From 2-02-FULL-55-14 sp964534125 (GTDB lineage: Bacteria > Bacteroidota > Ignavibacteria > UBA10030): 64,000 nucleotides of DNA. Shown piece by piece: positions 23,871-31,916 of the stretch. Every line of letters starts with the position of its first letter. Position 1 is the stretch's first letter. The stretch is from NCBI GenBank assembly GCA_964534125.1, contig CAZHOJ010000005.1:124001-188000 (forward strand). Reading direction: 5' to 3'. Both the position numbers and the translations under genes were made by a program. The notes beneath the pieces were generated by a model that was not told the DNA's origin, ran no database searches, and was given only the letters and a program-made list of their open reading frames with translations.

Positions 23871-23901
23871 TTGTTTTTCCTGCCACTCTTCCCTATGTTC
23901 A
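23871..23901 (+). promoter_or_regulatory. Candidate promoter of the acyl-CoA/redox operon
   Basis: TTG (23871-23873), a 20-base spacer and TATGTTCA (23894-23901) fit the window's promoter pattern. Only about 25 bases separate the -7 element from the ATG at 23927, leaving a short leader with AGGAG 4 bases before the start. It lies in the 135-base gap after the phosphoesterase gene. Confidence 0.5.
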
Positions 23902-23926
23902 TGCTCCACAGGCAGTACAGGAGCTT

Positions 23927-24811
23927 ATGATCAAGCATGTTGCCGTCCTCGGTGCCGGAACGATGGGAGCCGGCATCGCCCAGGTCTTCGCAGAGGCGAA
24001 TTGCGTCGTCTATCTCTACGATGTCAACGACACGATCCTGAGAAGGGCCAGGGAAAGGGTCAAATCGGAGCTCAAGGCCGCCTCGAAGCGGGGAAATGTC
24101 AGCGAAGCGGATATTCAAGCCATCAGCGATCGCATCCGCGCGAAGACATACCTGCCTGACATCAGCCCGGCAGACCTCGTCATAGAGGCAGTCATCGAGG
24201 ACCAGAGAACGAAGCAGGACCTCCTGCGCCGCGTTGAGGAGATCGTCAAAGGCGGGACGATCCTTGCATCGAATACATCCTCCCTCCCCATCACCTCCAT
24301 CGCCTCGAACCTGAGGTTCCCGGCGACATTTCTGGGGCTCCACTTCTTCAATCCCGCACATACCATGAAGCTCGTGGAGGTGATCCAGGGACACCGGACA
24401 TCGAATGAGACGGTCGAAAGGGCACTGGGATTCGTGAACATGGCGAAGAAGACGCCCGTTCTGGTCAAGGATTCTCCGGGTTTCATCGTCAACCGCGTTG
24501 CGCATCCGTTCTACAGCGAGTCGATGCGCATCGCGGGCGAGCAGATCGCCACCGTCTCACAGGTCGACAGGATCTTGACCTCGGTGGGCGGATTCCGCCT
24601 TGGTCCGTTCGAATCGATGGACCTCGCCGGCATCGACATGAACCTCGACATCACCCGTTCGATGTTCCAGCAGTTCCACGGGGAGCCGAGATATCGCCCG
24701 CACCTGATGCAGGAACGGATGGTCGAATCCGGGAAGCTGGGCAAGAAGGTGAACGAAGGTTTCTACAGATACGATGAGTTCAGAAAAACAAAGATCGACG
24801 AAGAGCGCTAG
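23927..24811 (+). CDS. 3-hydroxyacyl-CoA (3-hydroxybutyryl-CoA) dehydrogenase
   Basis: NAD-dependent oxidation of 3-hydroxyacyl-CoA to 3-ketoacyl-CoA (or the reverse). It has 294 residues: an N-terminal Rossmann fold with GAGTMGAGIAQ, the LASNTSSLPIT segment, the catalytic His in GLHFFNPAHTMKLVEV, the SPGFIVNR Asn, and the C-terminal 3HCDH domain. All expected catalytic residues are present. The ATG at 23927 has AGGAG upstream. It is the first gene of a run that overlaps the next gene by 38 bases and leads to a thiolase, so a role in beta-oxidation, butanoate or 3-hydroxybutyrate metabolism is likely. Confidence 0.9.
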   Translation: MIKHVAVLGAGTMGAGIAQVFAEANCVVYLYDVNDTILRRARERVKSELKAASKRGNVSEADIQAISDRIRAKTYLPDISPADLVIEAVIEDQRTKQDLLRRVEEIVKGGTILASNTSSLPITSIASNLRFPATFLGLHFFNPAHTMKLVEVIQGHRTSNETVERALGFVNMAKKTPVLVKDSPGFIVNRVAHPFYSESMRIAGEQIATVSQVDRILTSVGGFRLGPFESMDLAGIDMNLDITRSMFQQFHGEPRYRPHLMQERMVESGKLGKKVNEGFYRYDEFRKTKIDEER

Positions 24812-25652
24812 ACCTCACCGGTCCCGACGCACAGGAACGGCGAAGACACCCCGGACCGAGGCCAGAACGAGAGCCCGCAAACCGCTCGTTCTGATCACGG
24901 GAACGGGGGGACTTCTATACTCCTACGCTGCCGCCCTTACGCAGAGCCCGTACGACGTCGCAGTGCTCCTCCCCAGGGGCGCAGGTATCGACGCCCGCTT
25001 GCCACGAGACGTAAAACCCTTCCTGCGCCTCGACCGCCGGGCCAGCATCGTCATCGATGTCACGCTGGGCGAGAAGGACACCAAGCGTCGATCGCTCGAG
25101 AACCTCGACCGGTTCTTTGCAGCAGACACCGTCATCCTCACGAACGCATTCGCGCTGTCCGTGACGGAACAGGCCAGCTGGATCAAAGGACGCCATCGCC
25201 TTCTGGGCATCGGACTTCTCCCCGGCCTCCTCGATGGGCCGCTCGTCGAGATCGCTCCCTCAACGCATACGCTCACCCGGACGGTCGAAGCAGCACGATC
25301 GTTCTTTCGCGCCTGCGGCAAGGCGACGGAGATCGTCGAAGACAGAGCAGGCCTGGTGTCCGCACGGGTCATCTGTCAGCTCATCAACGAAGCAGCCTTC
25401 GCCCTGCAGGATGACATCGCACGGCCCGAAGATATTGACACGGCGATGAAACTTGGCGTATCTTTCCCGCACGGGCCGTTCGAGTGGGCGGAACGGATCG
25501 GCATCGACAATGTCGTGTCGGTCCTCGAGGCCATGTTCAAAGAGTATCACGAAGAACGGTACAGGGTCGCCCCCCTCCTGAAGCGCATGGCCCTCGGCGG
25601 TGTCTGGTGGGAACCGCCATCCGCATCTGATCACGTCGGAGACGCGCAATGA
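24774..25652 (+). CDS. Degenerate 3-hydroxyacyl-CoA dehydrogenase paralogue
   Basis: A 292-residue protein. After a basic 37-residue N-terminal tail (RPHRSRRTGTAKTPRTEART) comes a shortened Rossmann-like part (LVLITGTGGLLYSYAAALT), then a recognisable C-terminal 3HCDH domain (GVSFPHGPFEWAERIG). Aligned by eye to the gene before it, the catalytic GLHFFNP becomes GIGLLPG (His lost) and PGFIVNR becomes AGLVSAR (Asn lost). It is therefore unlikely to be an active dehydrogenase and may be a partner or regulatory subunit. It overlaps the active paralogue by 38 bases and the DUF1573 gene by 4 (ATGA), so production is tightly coupled. Confidence 0.8.
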   Translation: MSSEKQRSTKSARPHRSRRTGTAKTPRTEARTRARKPLVLITGTGGLLYSYAAALTQSPYDVAVLLPRGAGIDARLPRDVKPFLRLDRRASIVIDVTLGEKDTKRRSLENLDRFFAADTVILTNAFALSVTEQASWIKGRHRLLGIGLLPGLLDGPLVEIAPSTHTLTRTVEAARSFFRACGKATEIVEDRAGLVSARVICQLINEAAFALQDDIARPEDIDTAMKLGVSFPHGPFEWAERIGIDNVVSVLEAMFKEYHEERYRVAPLLKRMALGGVWWEPPSASDHVGDAQ

Positions 25653-26341
25653 ATCGTCATCCCTGGTTGGTCCTCCTCTCCCTTTGCCTCGCATCCACCC
25701 TCGCGGCTCAGCCCCGCTTGTCACTGGAGAGGACCGATATCGACCTCGGGGTCATCTATCGTGGCGACACAAAGAAGACCTCGTTCACCCTGAAGAACGT
25801 GGGGAATGAGCCGCTGAAGATACTCCAGGTGGTTCCGTCATGCGGGTGCACGGCACTCAAGCGGCCAAAAGAGGTCCTGCAGCCCGGAGAGGAAGAGATC
25901 GTCGAAGTCGAGTTCAGCTCGGCGACCTTTCGGGGACGCGTCGAATCGAAGCGCGTCGACATTCTCACGAACGATCCGCTCGCAGAATATGCAACGGTGA
26001 AGCTGAGCGCGGATGTCCGCGAGGAGCTGGCCCCTGAGACCGGCACGAGCCTTCTCTGGTTCGGCTCCGTCCGCCTCGGGACCGAAGCGGTACAACGCAT
26101 CACGTTTCGGAACATCACAGACAAGCCTATTACCATCACCGCAACGAAGTCGAGCGCCCCGCGCATCAAGGTGACGACCTCGAAGAAGCGTCTTGCTCCC
26201 GACGACACGGTCGATATCACCGTCCAGCTCACCGCCGACAAGGAGGGATACACGCCAGACCACATCGAGCTCCGGACGGACAGCAAGAACCAGTCGGTCG
26301 TCACCATCAACGTATCGTTCATCGGCCTGAAGGGATCGTAG
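25649..26341 (+). CDS. Secreted DUF1573 protein
   Basis: A 230-residue exported protein with a signal peptide (LVLLSLCLASTLAAQP). The DUF1573 repeat (FTLKNVGNEPLKILQVVPSC followed by GCT) has a conserved Cys-Gly-Cys pair, then a second Ig-like (ASPM-SPD-2-Hydin type) domain. DUF1573 proteins are common FCB periplasmic proteins of unknown role. It is coupled by stop/start overlaps to genes on both sides (ATGA before, TAGTG after). Confidence 0.88.
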   Translation: MNRHPWLVLLSLCLASTLAAQPRLSLERTDIDLGVIYRGDTKKTSFTLKNVGNEPLKILQVVPSCGCTALKRPKEVLQPGEEEIVEVEFSSATFRGRVESKRVDILTNDPLAEYATVKLSADVREELAPETGTSLLWFGSVRLGTEAVQRITFRNITDKPITITATKSSAPRIKVTTSKKRLAPDDTVDITVQLTADKEGYTPDHIELRTDSKNQSVVTINVSFIGLKGS

Positions 26342-26820
26342 TGTCCCGCACGACCCTCCGCGAAGCCGTCATTCTGCTGGCAGTCTCGCTCCTGCTCGGC
26401 CTCATGTACAATGCTGTCGTTGGCAAGGGCCTCTTCGGCCCGTCCGATCCGGCCACGGCACCTCTGACGAACGAGACCACCCTCCCATCGACGGAGATCA
26501 TCTCCCTGCAGCAGGCGCATGACCTCCACGAGGAGGCGCGTGCCCTGTTCGTCGACACAAGGCATGGATTCGACTTCCAGCTCGAGCATATCCCCGGTGC
26601 CGTCAACATCCCGCTGGACGACGCACGGACCGTCATTCCCGTCCTCGGCGAGGCGAAGGACCGGACCATCGTGCTGTACTGCGACGGAACAGAGTGCAAC
26701 TCGAGCCTCGAGGTCGGCTCCCTCTTTCTGATGAACGGATACTCGGACGTGCGCGTCTTCTACGGCGGATGGAAGGCGTGGAAAGAAATGGGCTATCCAA
26801 CCGAAAGCTCCGGCCGATGA
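26341..26820 (+). CDS. Membrane-anchored rhodanese-like protein
   Basis: A 159-residue protein starting at GTG 26341, which overlaps the preceding stop (TAGTG). An N-terminal transmembrane anchor (EAVILLAVSLLLGLMYNAVV) is followed by a linker and a rhodanese domain with LFVDTRHGFDFQLEHIPGAV and the active-site loop LYCDGTECNSS. The Cys of YCDGTEC is the likely sulfur acceptor. The domain would face the periplasm. Rhodaneses move sulfane sulfur; the partner is not known. It lies between DUF1573 and a MauE/DoxX protein, each coupled by overlap. Confidence 0.87.
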   Translation: MSRTTLREAVILLAVSLLLGLMYNAVVGKGLFGPSDPATAPLTNETTLPSTEIISLQQAHDLHEEARALFVDTRHGFDFQLEHIPGAVNIPLDDARTVIPVLGEAKDRTIVLYCDGTECNSSLEVGSLFLMNGYSDVRVFYGGWKAWKEMGYPTESSGR

Positions 26821-27287
26821 GATCCATTCTCGAAAACCGGTCCCTCATCCTCAGCGCTCGCATTGTCGTGGGTGCGATCTTCCTGTTCTCCAGTATCGAG
26901 AAGGCGTACGATCCGCTGGCGTTCGCGTCCCTGGTAGACAATTATAAGCTCATCCCCTTCTCGTGGAGCCTGGCTGTCGCAACATTCCTCCCATGGATCG
27001 AGCTCGTCTGCGGCGTTGCTCTCATCTTTGGCACGTCGTTCCGCGGAGCTTCCCTCATCATCGGTTCGATGACGATCGTCTTCACCGCCGCTGTGGTCTC
27101 GGGGATCATGCGCGACCTCGATATTTCCTGCGGTTGCTTCACCCTCGATCCCGAGGTGTCGCGCATCGGCTGGCAAAAGGTCCTCGAGAACACCGGGATC
27201 ATCATCCTTTGCGCCTACCTCCTTCTCGCACGGGGTGACGCCCCGGCCATCGTACCGACCGGGACGGCCGGCGATCACTCATCCTGA
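26817..27287 (+). CDS. MauE/DoxX-family redox-associated membrane protein
   Basis: A 156-residue, four-span membrane protein. ARIVVGAIFLFSSIEKAYDP is typical of the MauE/DoxX group, and a Cys-Gly-Cys motif (DISCGCFTLDP) sits at the membrane edge. MauE-like proteins take part in disulfide formation or electron delivery to periplasmic thiols. The ATG at 26817 overlaps the rhodanese stop (ATGA). With the two genes before it this forms an extracytoplasmic thiol/sulfur module. Confidence 0.85.
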   Translation: MRSILENRSLILSARIVVGAIFLFSSIEKAYDPLAFASLVDNYKLIPFSWSLAVATFLPWIELVCGVALIFGTSFRGASLIIGSMTIVFTAAVVSGIMRDLDISCGCFTLDPEVSRIGWQKVLENTGIIILCAYLLLARGDAPAIVPTGTAGDHSS

Positions 27288-27333
27288 GCGACTGCATTCG
27301 TCCCTCACCTATTCTGGTTTCCCCGAAGAGCGT

Positions 27334-28545
27334 ATGACACGTCCAGAAGCCTTCATCATCGATGCGGTCCGTACACCCGTCGGCCGGTATGGCGGGGCCC
27401 TGAAGGATGTACGGCCGGACGACCTGAGCGCGCTCGTCCTGTCATCGCTCGCCGCACGGACCGGCATCTCGCCCGCTGAGATCAACGATGTCATGTGGGG
27501 ATGCGCGAACCAGGCCGGAGAGGACAGCTGGAACATCGGCCGCCTGGCTGTCCTTCTTGCAGGGCTTCCTGCCGGCATACCGGCGACGACCATCAATCGC
27601 ATGTGCGGTTCAAGTCTCGATGCTGTGAACCAGGCCGCGCGGGCCGTGTGGTCCGGGGAAGCGGACGTCATCATCGCCGGCGGTGTGGAATCGATGAGCC
27701 GTGCGCCGTACGTCATCGGAAAGAACATGTCGGGCGATCCGTCGTTCGGGAACATCACTGCATATGACACCGCGCTCGGATGGAGGTTCCCCAATCCGCG
27801 GTTCGAGAGGAAGTTCCCGCTCGAATCGCTGGGAGAGACGGCAGAGAACGTGTACGAGCGCTGGCATGTTCCACGAGAGGAGCAGGACCGCTTCGCCCTC
27901 CAGAGCCACGAGCGTGCGGTCCAGGCCACGATGGACGAGCGTTTTCATGACGAGATCATGAACGTCGAGGTAACACAACGGCGCGGGGATGCGGTGATCA
28001 TCGCGGAAGATGAAGGCCCTCGCGCCAACACGTCTCTTGAAAAACTGGCAAAACTCCCTCCCGCTTTTCGGAAAGAAGGCACCGTCACAGCCGGGAATTC
28101 TTCCTCCCTGAATGACGGGGCGTCCGCCATACTGATCGTAAGCGCCGGATACGCCAAGAAGCACGGGATCTCGCCGATGGCACGGATCGTGTCGACTGGC
28201 GTGAGCGGAGTCGATCCACGGATCATGGGGATCGGGCCTGTCCCTGCGACGAAAATGGCGCTTACGAGGGCGGGCCTCTCTATAGACAAGATCGACCTTG
28301 TAGAGTTGCACGAGGCATTTGCAGTGCAGGCTCTGGCGGTCATCCGGGAACTCGGGCTGACTGAGGAACGGACGAACGTGAATGGAGGAGCCATCGCTCT
28401 GGGGCACCCGATCGGGGCAAGTGGCGCACGGATCATGACCACACTCGTGCACGAGCTCACTAAGCGTCGGTGGACGTATGGGCTTGCGACCATGAGCATC
28501 GGATTGGGTCAGGGGATCAGCACCATCATCGAACGCGTGGACTAG
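27334..28545 (+). CDS. Acetyl-CoA acetyltransferase/thiolase with Ser in place of the second catalytic Cys
   Basis: Thiolase that forms or cleaves 3-ketoacyl-CoA, 403 residues. The nucleophilic Cys is present in TINRMCGSSLDAVNQ near residue 90, and the GGAIALGHPIGASGAR His motif near residue 355 is intact. The usual NEAFA is HEAFA, and the C-terminal CxG active-site motif reads ATMSIGLGQG: the general-base Cys of thiolases is a Ser (AGC codon). It follows the redox module by 46 bases and probably works with the dehydrogenase at 23927. Confidence 0.9.
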   Translation: MTRPEAFIIDAVRTPVGRYGGALKDVRPDDLSALVLSSLAARTGISPAEINDVMWGCANQAGEDSWNIGRLAVLLAGLPAGIPATTINRMCGSSLDAVNQAARAVWSGEADVIIAGGVESMSRAPYVIGKNMSGDPSFGNITAYDTALGWRFPNPRFERKFPLESLGETAENVYERWHVPREEQDRFALQSHERAVQATMDERFHDEIMNVEVTQRRGDAVIIAEDEGPRANTSLEKLAKLPPAFRKEGTVTAGNSSSLNDGASAILIVSAGYAKKHGISPMARIVSTGVSGVDPRIMGIGPVPATKMALTRAGLSIDKIDLVELHEAFAVQALAVIRELGLTEERTNVNGGAIALGHPIGASGARIMTTLVHELTKRRWTYGLATMSIGLGQGISTIIERVD

Positions 28546-28579
28546 TCTATCATCTGGCGAAAGAACCGGGAGACATGAC

Positions 28580-29881
28580 ATGAAAGATAAACGTGAATAC
28601 GTGAAACACATGAAGCCCGAGAGCCTCATGATGAGCTTCGGGTACAAACCTGAGTGGTCGGAAGGTTCTGTGAAGTCACCGATCTTCCAGACCTCCACAT
28701 TCACCTTCAAGACAGCAGAGGAAGGAAAATCATTCTTCGCACTGGCATATGGGAAGCGCGAGCCGCTCAGCGATGAAGAACCCGGACTCATCTACAGCCG
28801 CATCAATAATCCGGACCTCGAGATCCTCGAAGACCGCCTGAAGCTCTGGGACGGCGCGGAAGAATCTGCGGTCTTCTCCAGCGGCATGGCAGCTATTGCA
28901 ACGACCCTCCTTGAGCTCCTCGAACCGGGCGACCTCATTCTTTATAGTGAGCCTCTCTACGGGGGGACGGATCACTTCATCAGGTATTTCCTTCCGAAGC
29001 TGGATGTGCAGACCGCCCGATTTCTTCCCGGTGATTCCGAGGAAGACATTCGAGCGAAGGTCAAACGGAGCGGACGTGCCGACAAGCTTGCTATGATCTA
29101 CTTCGAATCACCGGCGAATCCCACCAACGACCTCATCGACATTGAAATGATGGTCCGGCTGGCGAAGGAGTTCTCGCGGGAAGAGCGGAAGGTCATCACT
29201 GTCATGGACAACACCTTCCTCGGCCCCGTCTTCTCTCATCCCCTCACATTCGGCGTGGACCTCGTCATCTACTCGGCCACGAAGTACATCGGCGGGCACA
29301 GCGACCTCGTTGCCGGCGCCTGTCTCGGGTCCCATGCCCTCATGACACGCGTCCGGGAGCTGCGGTCGCACATGGGAACCATGGCAAGCCCGTACACGGG
29401 CTGGCTTCTGATGCGGTCGCTCGAGACACTCAAGCTCCGCATGACCGCCCAGGCCGAGAATGCCATGAAGGTCGCCGCATGGCTTGCCGAGCAACCGACC
29501 GTCGAGCGGGTCTATTATCCGGGCCTCATCTCAAAAGACCACCCCCAGTACCGGCTCTACAAGGCACATTGTCTCAGCCCTGGGGCCATGATAAGCTTCG
29601 ACGTCAAAGGCGGGGAGAAGGAAGCGTTCCAGGTCCTGAACTCTCTCAAGCTCATAAAGCTTGCGGTCAGTCTTGGCAGTACCGAATCCCTCGCACAGCA
29701 TCCGTATTCGATGACGCATGCCGGCATGGAGGACGACTGGAAGGCTGAGATCGGCATCACCGACAAGATGATCCGCGTGTCCATCGGCGTCGAGGCACCG
29801 GAAGACCTCATCTGGGACCTTGGCCAGGCGCTCAAGACCATTTCGGTCGGCACGCCGAAATCGGAGCCGATGTCTGTCTGA
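28580..29881 (+). CDS. Cystathionine gamma-synthase/methionine gamma-lyase family PLP enzyme
   Basis: Cys/Met-metabolism PLP-dependent enzyme, 433 residues. The PLP-binding Lys is in YSATKYIGGHSDLVAG near residue 235, the cofactor-stacking YSRINNP near residue 75, and SSGMAAIATTLLELL binds the phosphate. It has the somewhat longer N-terminal part (ALAYGKREPLSDEEPGLIYS) of a broad subfamily annotated only as cystathionine gamma-synthase family, so synthase, gamma-lyase and beta-lyase roles cannot be told apart. It follows the thiolase by 34 bases; GGGAG lies before the ATG. Confidence 0.87.
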   Translation: MKDKREYVKHMKPESLMMSFGYKPEWSEGSVKSPIFQTSTFTFKTAEEGKSFFALAYGKREPLSDEEPGLIYSRINNPDLEILEDRLKLWDGAEESAVFSSGMAAIATTLLELLEPGDLILYSEPLYGGTDHFIRYFLPKLDVQTARFLPGDSEEDIRAKVKRSGRADKLAMIYFESPANPTNDLIDIEMMVRLAKEFSREERKVITVMDNTFLGPVFSHPLTFGVDLVIYSATKYIGGHSDLVAGACLGSHALMTRVRELRSHMGTMASPYTGWLLMRSLETLKLRMTAQAENAMKVAAWLAEQPTVERVYYPGLISKDHPQYRLYKAHCLSPGAMISFDVKGGEKEAFQVLNSLKLIKLAVSLGSTESLAQHPYSMTHAGMEDDWKAEIGITDKMIRVSIGVEAPEDLIWDLGQALKTISVGTPKSEPMSV

Positions 29882-29893
29882 TGATCAAGAAGC

Positions 29894-30430
29894 ATGCGTG
29901 AGCGTCGCGAGACACACCAGCGACCGATGATCCGGATCGAGCGGACGCTGGCCGACAACGTGCTGGACGGGGCGTCGCTTGGCGCCCTGCTCCTTTCCTG
30001 GACGCTGGTGCTCAACGCCTGGTCCGAGCTGCCCCCCACTGTTCCGACCCATTTCGGGTTTGGAGGGGAACCGGATGCCTGGGGGTCGAAGGGTCTGCTG
30101 TTCCTCCTTCCATCCATAGGCATCGCCACCTTCGTACTCCTGCTGGCCATCCTGAGAATACCCCATTCGTACAACTATCCCTGGCCCATTACCGAGGTGA
30201 ATGCGGAGGTCCAGTACAGGCGTGCCCGTCGGCTCATCCAGTGGACGAATTGCCTGATCCAATGGTTCTTCTCAGCCATCGTCTATGAGACGATCCAGAT
30301 CGCGCTGGGAACACCCTCCTCCGCGCTCACTGTATTGACCCCTCTCTTTCTCATCGCTATCTTCAGCCTCATCATCGGATATCTCATTTTTGGGCATAAA
30401 GGGCCGTCCGGTCGCAGCGAAGAAGCCTGA
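29894..30430 (+). CDS. DUF1648 membrane protein
   Basis: A 178-residue protein with about four transmembrane spans. The DUF1648 signature LPPTVPTHFGFGGEPDAWGS lies between the first two spans, as in SdpI-like and related membrane proteins. The function is unknown. The start at 29894 is uncertain (no clear ribosome-binding site; an ATG 11 codons on is also possible). It follows the PLP enzyme by 12 bases and precedes a hairpin. Confidence 0.75.
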   Translation: MRERRETHQRPMIRIERTLADNVLDGASLGALLLSWTLVLNAWSELPPTVPTHFGFGGEPDAWGSKGLLFLLPSIGIATFVLLLAILRIPHSYNYPWPITEVNAEVQYRRARRLIQWTNCLIQWFFSAIVYETIQIALGTPSSALTVLTPLFLIAIFSLIIGYLIFGHKGPSGRSEEA

Positions 30431-30505
30431 TCGGGTGACGATTCTCTCCCCCGCTGCGCGCGACCGGGAGTCCCTCCATTTCCCTTTCTCATGATGTTCC
30501 ATGCT

Positions 30506-30529
30506 CGTACCGAAGTCGGTACGATTTTT
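30506..30529 (+). terminator. Hairpin with T-run between the DUF1648 gene and the aminotransferase gene
   Basis: A perfect 7-bp stem, CGTACCG/CGGTACG, with a 4-base loop AAGT is followed by ATTTTTCC. This is intrinsic-terminator-like for the operon ending at 30430. It ends only 17 bases before the next ATG and directly abuts its AAGGAG, so it may instead lie in that gene's leader. Confidence 0.6.
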
Positions 30530-30546
30530 CCTAAGGAGCAACCATC

Positions 30547-31857
30547 ATGACGACCGAGGCCATTGGGCGAAGAGATTTTCTGTCGAAGGTCGGTATGGGA
30601 TTCGGGCTGGCTACGCTGGCCTATCCTTCGGTTGGCGCGCTTGCCGGAGACCTTACGGCTGCAGCGCGAAGGATCGAAGGTCTCTCCCCGTTCAATGCCG
30701 CCCGGGACGAGGATTTCTGGTTCGAGATCCAGCGGTCGTTCAGCGTCACCCGCGGTATCATGAATCTGAACAACGGCGGCGTATCCCCTTCGCCGCGGCT
30801 GGTCACGGAGGCGTTCGTTCGGTACACATGGCAACAGGAGGACGCGACAGCCCACACGATGTGGCACATCCTCGAACCACAATGCGAAATGGTCCGCACG
30901 GGGCTTGCAGAGATCTTTGGATGCGACAGAGAGGAGATGGCGATCACCAGGAATGTCTCGGAGTCTCTCGAAGCGGTCTTGTTCGGAATGGACCTGAAGG
31001 CCGGTGACGAGATCCTGACCACCACGCAGGACTATCCGCGGATGATCAACACACTCAAACAGCGCCAGCGGCGCGAAGGCATCATCCTGAAGCAGATCCC
31101 GATTCCGGTCCCCCCAAAGGACCTGTCGGAGATCACGGAAGCTTTCGAGCGTGCGATCACGCCGAAGACCCGGGTTCTGCTCATCTGCCACATGATCAAC
31201 CTGACGGGACAGCTCCTCCCGGTCCGGGATATCTGCCGGATGGCACGGGCCAGAGGCGTTGAGGTCGTCGTCGACGGCGCGCACGCATTCGCTCACATCG
31301 ACTTCAGGCTCGAGGACCTCGAGTGCGATTACTACGGGACCAGTCTGCACAAGTGGTTCTTTGCACCGAAAGGGACCGGATTTCTGTTCGTCCGGAAGGA
31401 GAAGATCCGCTCCCTGTGGCCGTTGATGGCAGCGATGGAAACGCAGGACGACGACATCCGTAAGTTCGAGGAGATCGGCACGCACTCAGCAGCCATGAAA
31501 CTTGCCATCGGTGAGGCCATTCTGTACCACCGGGGCATCGGCGCACAGCGGAAAGAAGAGCGGATGCGCTACCTTCGCAACTACTGGGCCGACCAGCTGA
31601 AGGACCTGCCAAACGTCCGATTCCATACGTCGATGGAACCGGCCCAGTCGTGCGGGCTCGCCAATATCGAGATCGAAGGGTTCGATCCCGGACAGTTGAC
31701 CGGATATCTCATGAACCAGCACAAGATCCTCACCACACCCATCGTGCACGATGAGTTCCGGGGCATACGTGTCACTCCGAGCGTTTACACTACTCTCTCA
31801 GAGCTCGACAGGTTCTCTGAGGTGATGACAGAGGTCGCGAAGAACGGACTGCCGTGA
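30547..31857 (+). CDS. Tat-exported class V aminotransferase-like PLP enzyme
   Basis: A 436-residue protein with a twin-arginine signal at the N-terminus (GRRDFLSKVGMGFGLATLAY). The mature part is a class V aminotransferase/isopenicillin-N epimerase-like fold: NLNNGGVSPSPRLV, TRNVSESLEA, the DGAHAFAHIDF Asp that contacts the PLP pyridine, and the PLP-Lys in TSLHKWFFAPKGTG near residue 277. Export by Tat fits a protein that must acquire PLP in the cytoplasm. The substrate is unknown. AAGGAG precedes the ATG. Confidence 0.88.
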   Translation: MTTEAIGRRDFLSKVGMGFGLATLAYPSVGALAGDLTAAARRIEGLSPFNAARDEDFWFEIQRSFSVTRGIMNLNNGGVSPSPRLVTEAFVRYTWQQEDATAHTMWHILEPQCEMVRTGLAEIFGCDREEMAITRNVSESLEAVLFGMDLKAGDEILTTTQDYPRMINTLKQRQRREGIILKQIPIPVPPKDLSEITEAFERAITPKTRVLLICHMINLTGQLLPVRDICRMARARGVEVVVDGAHAFAHIDFRLEDLECDYYGTSLHKWFFAPKGTGFLFVRKEKIRSLWPLMAAMETQDDDIRKFEEIGTHSAAMKLAIGEAILYHRGIGAQRKEERMRYLRNYWADQLKDLPNVRFHTSMEPAQSCGLANIEIEGFDPGQLTGYLMNQHKILTTPIVHDEFRGIRVTPSVYTTLSELDRFSEVMTEVAKNGLP

Positions 31858-31916
31858 TAGACCCTGACGAAGAATCGAAACTACCATCATCATTCACATA
31901 TCCGGAGGTCAGCTGC

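Noticed and set aside
24774..25652. Frameshifted or broken pseudogene of the dehydrogenase
   Set aside because: The frame is intact for 292 codons with normal codon use and tight coupling on both sides, so it looks maintained rather than decaying.
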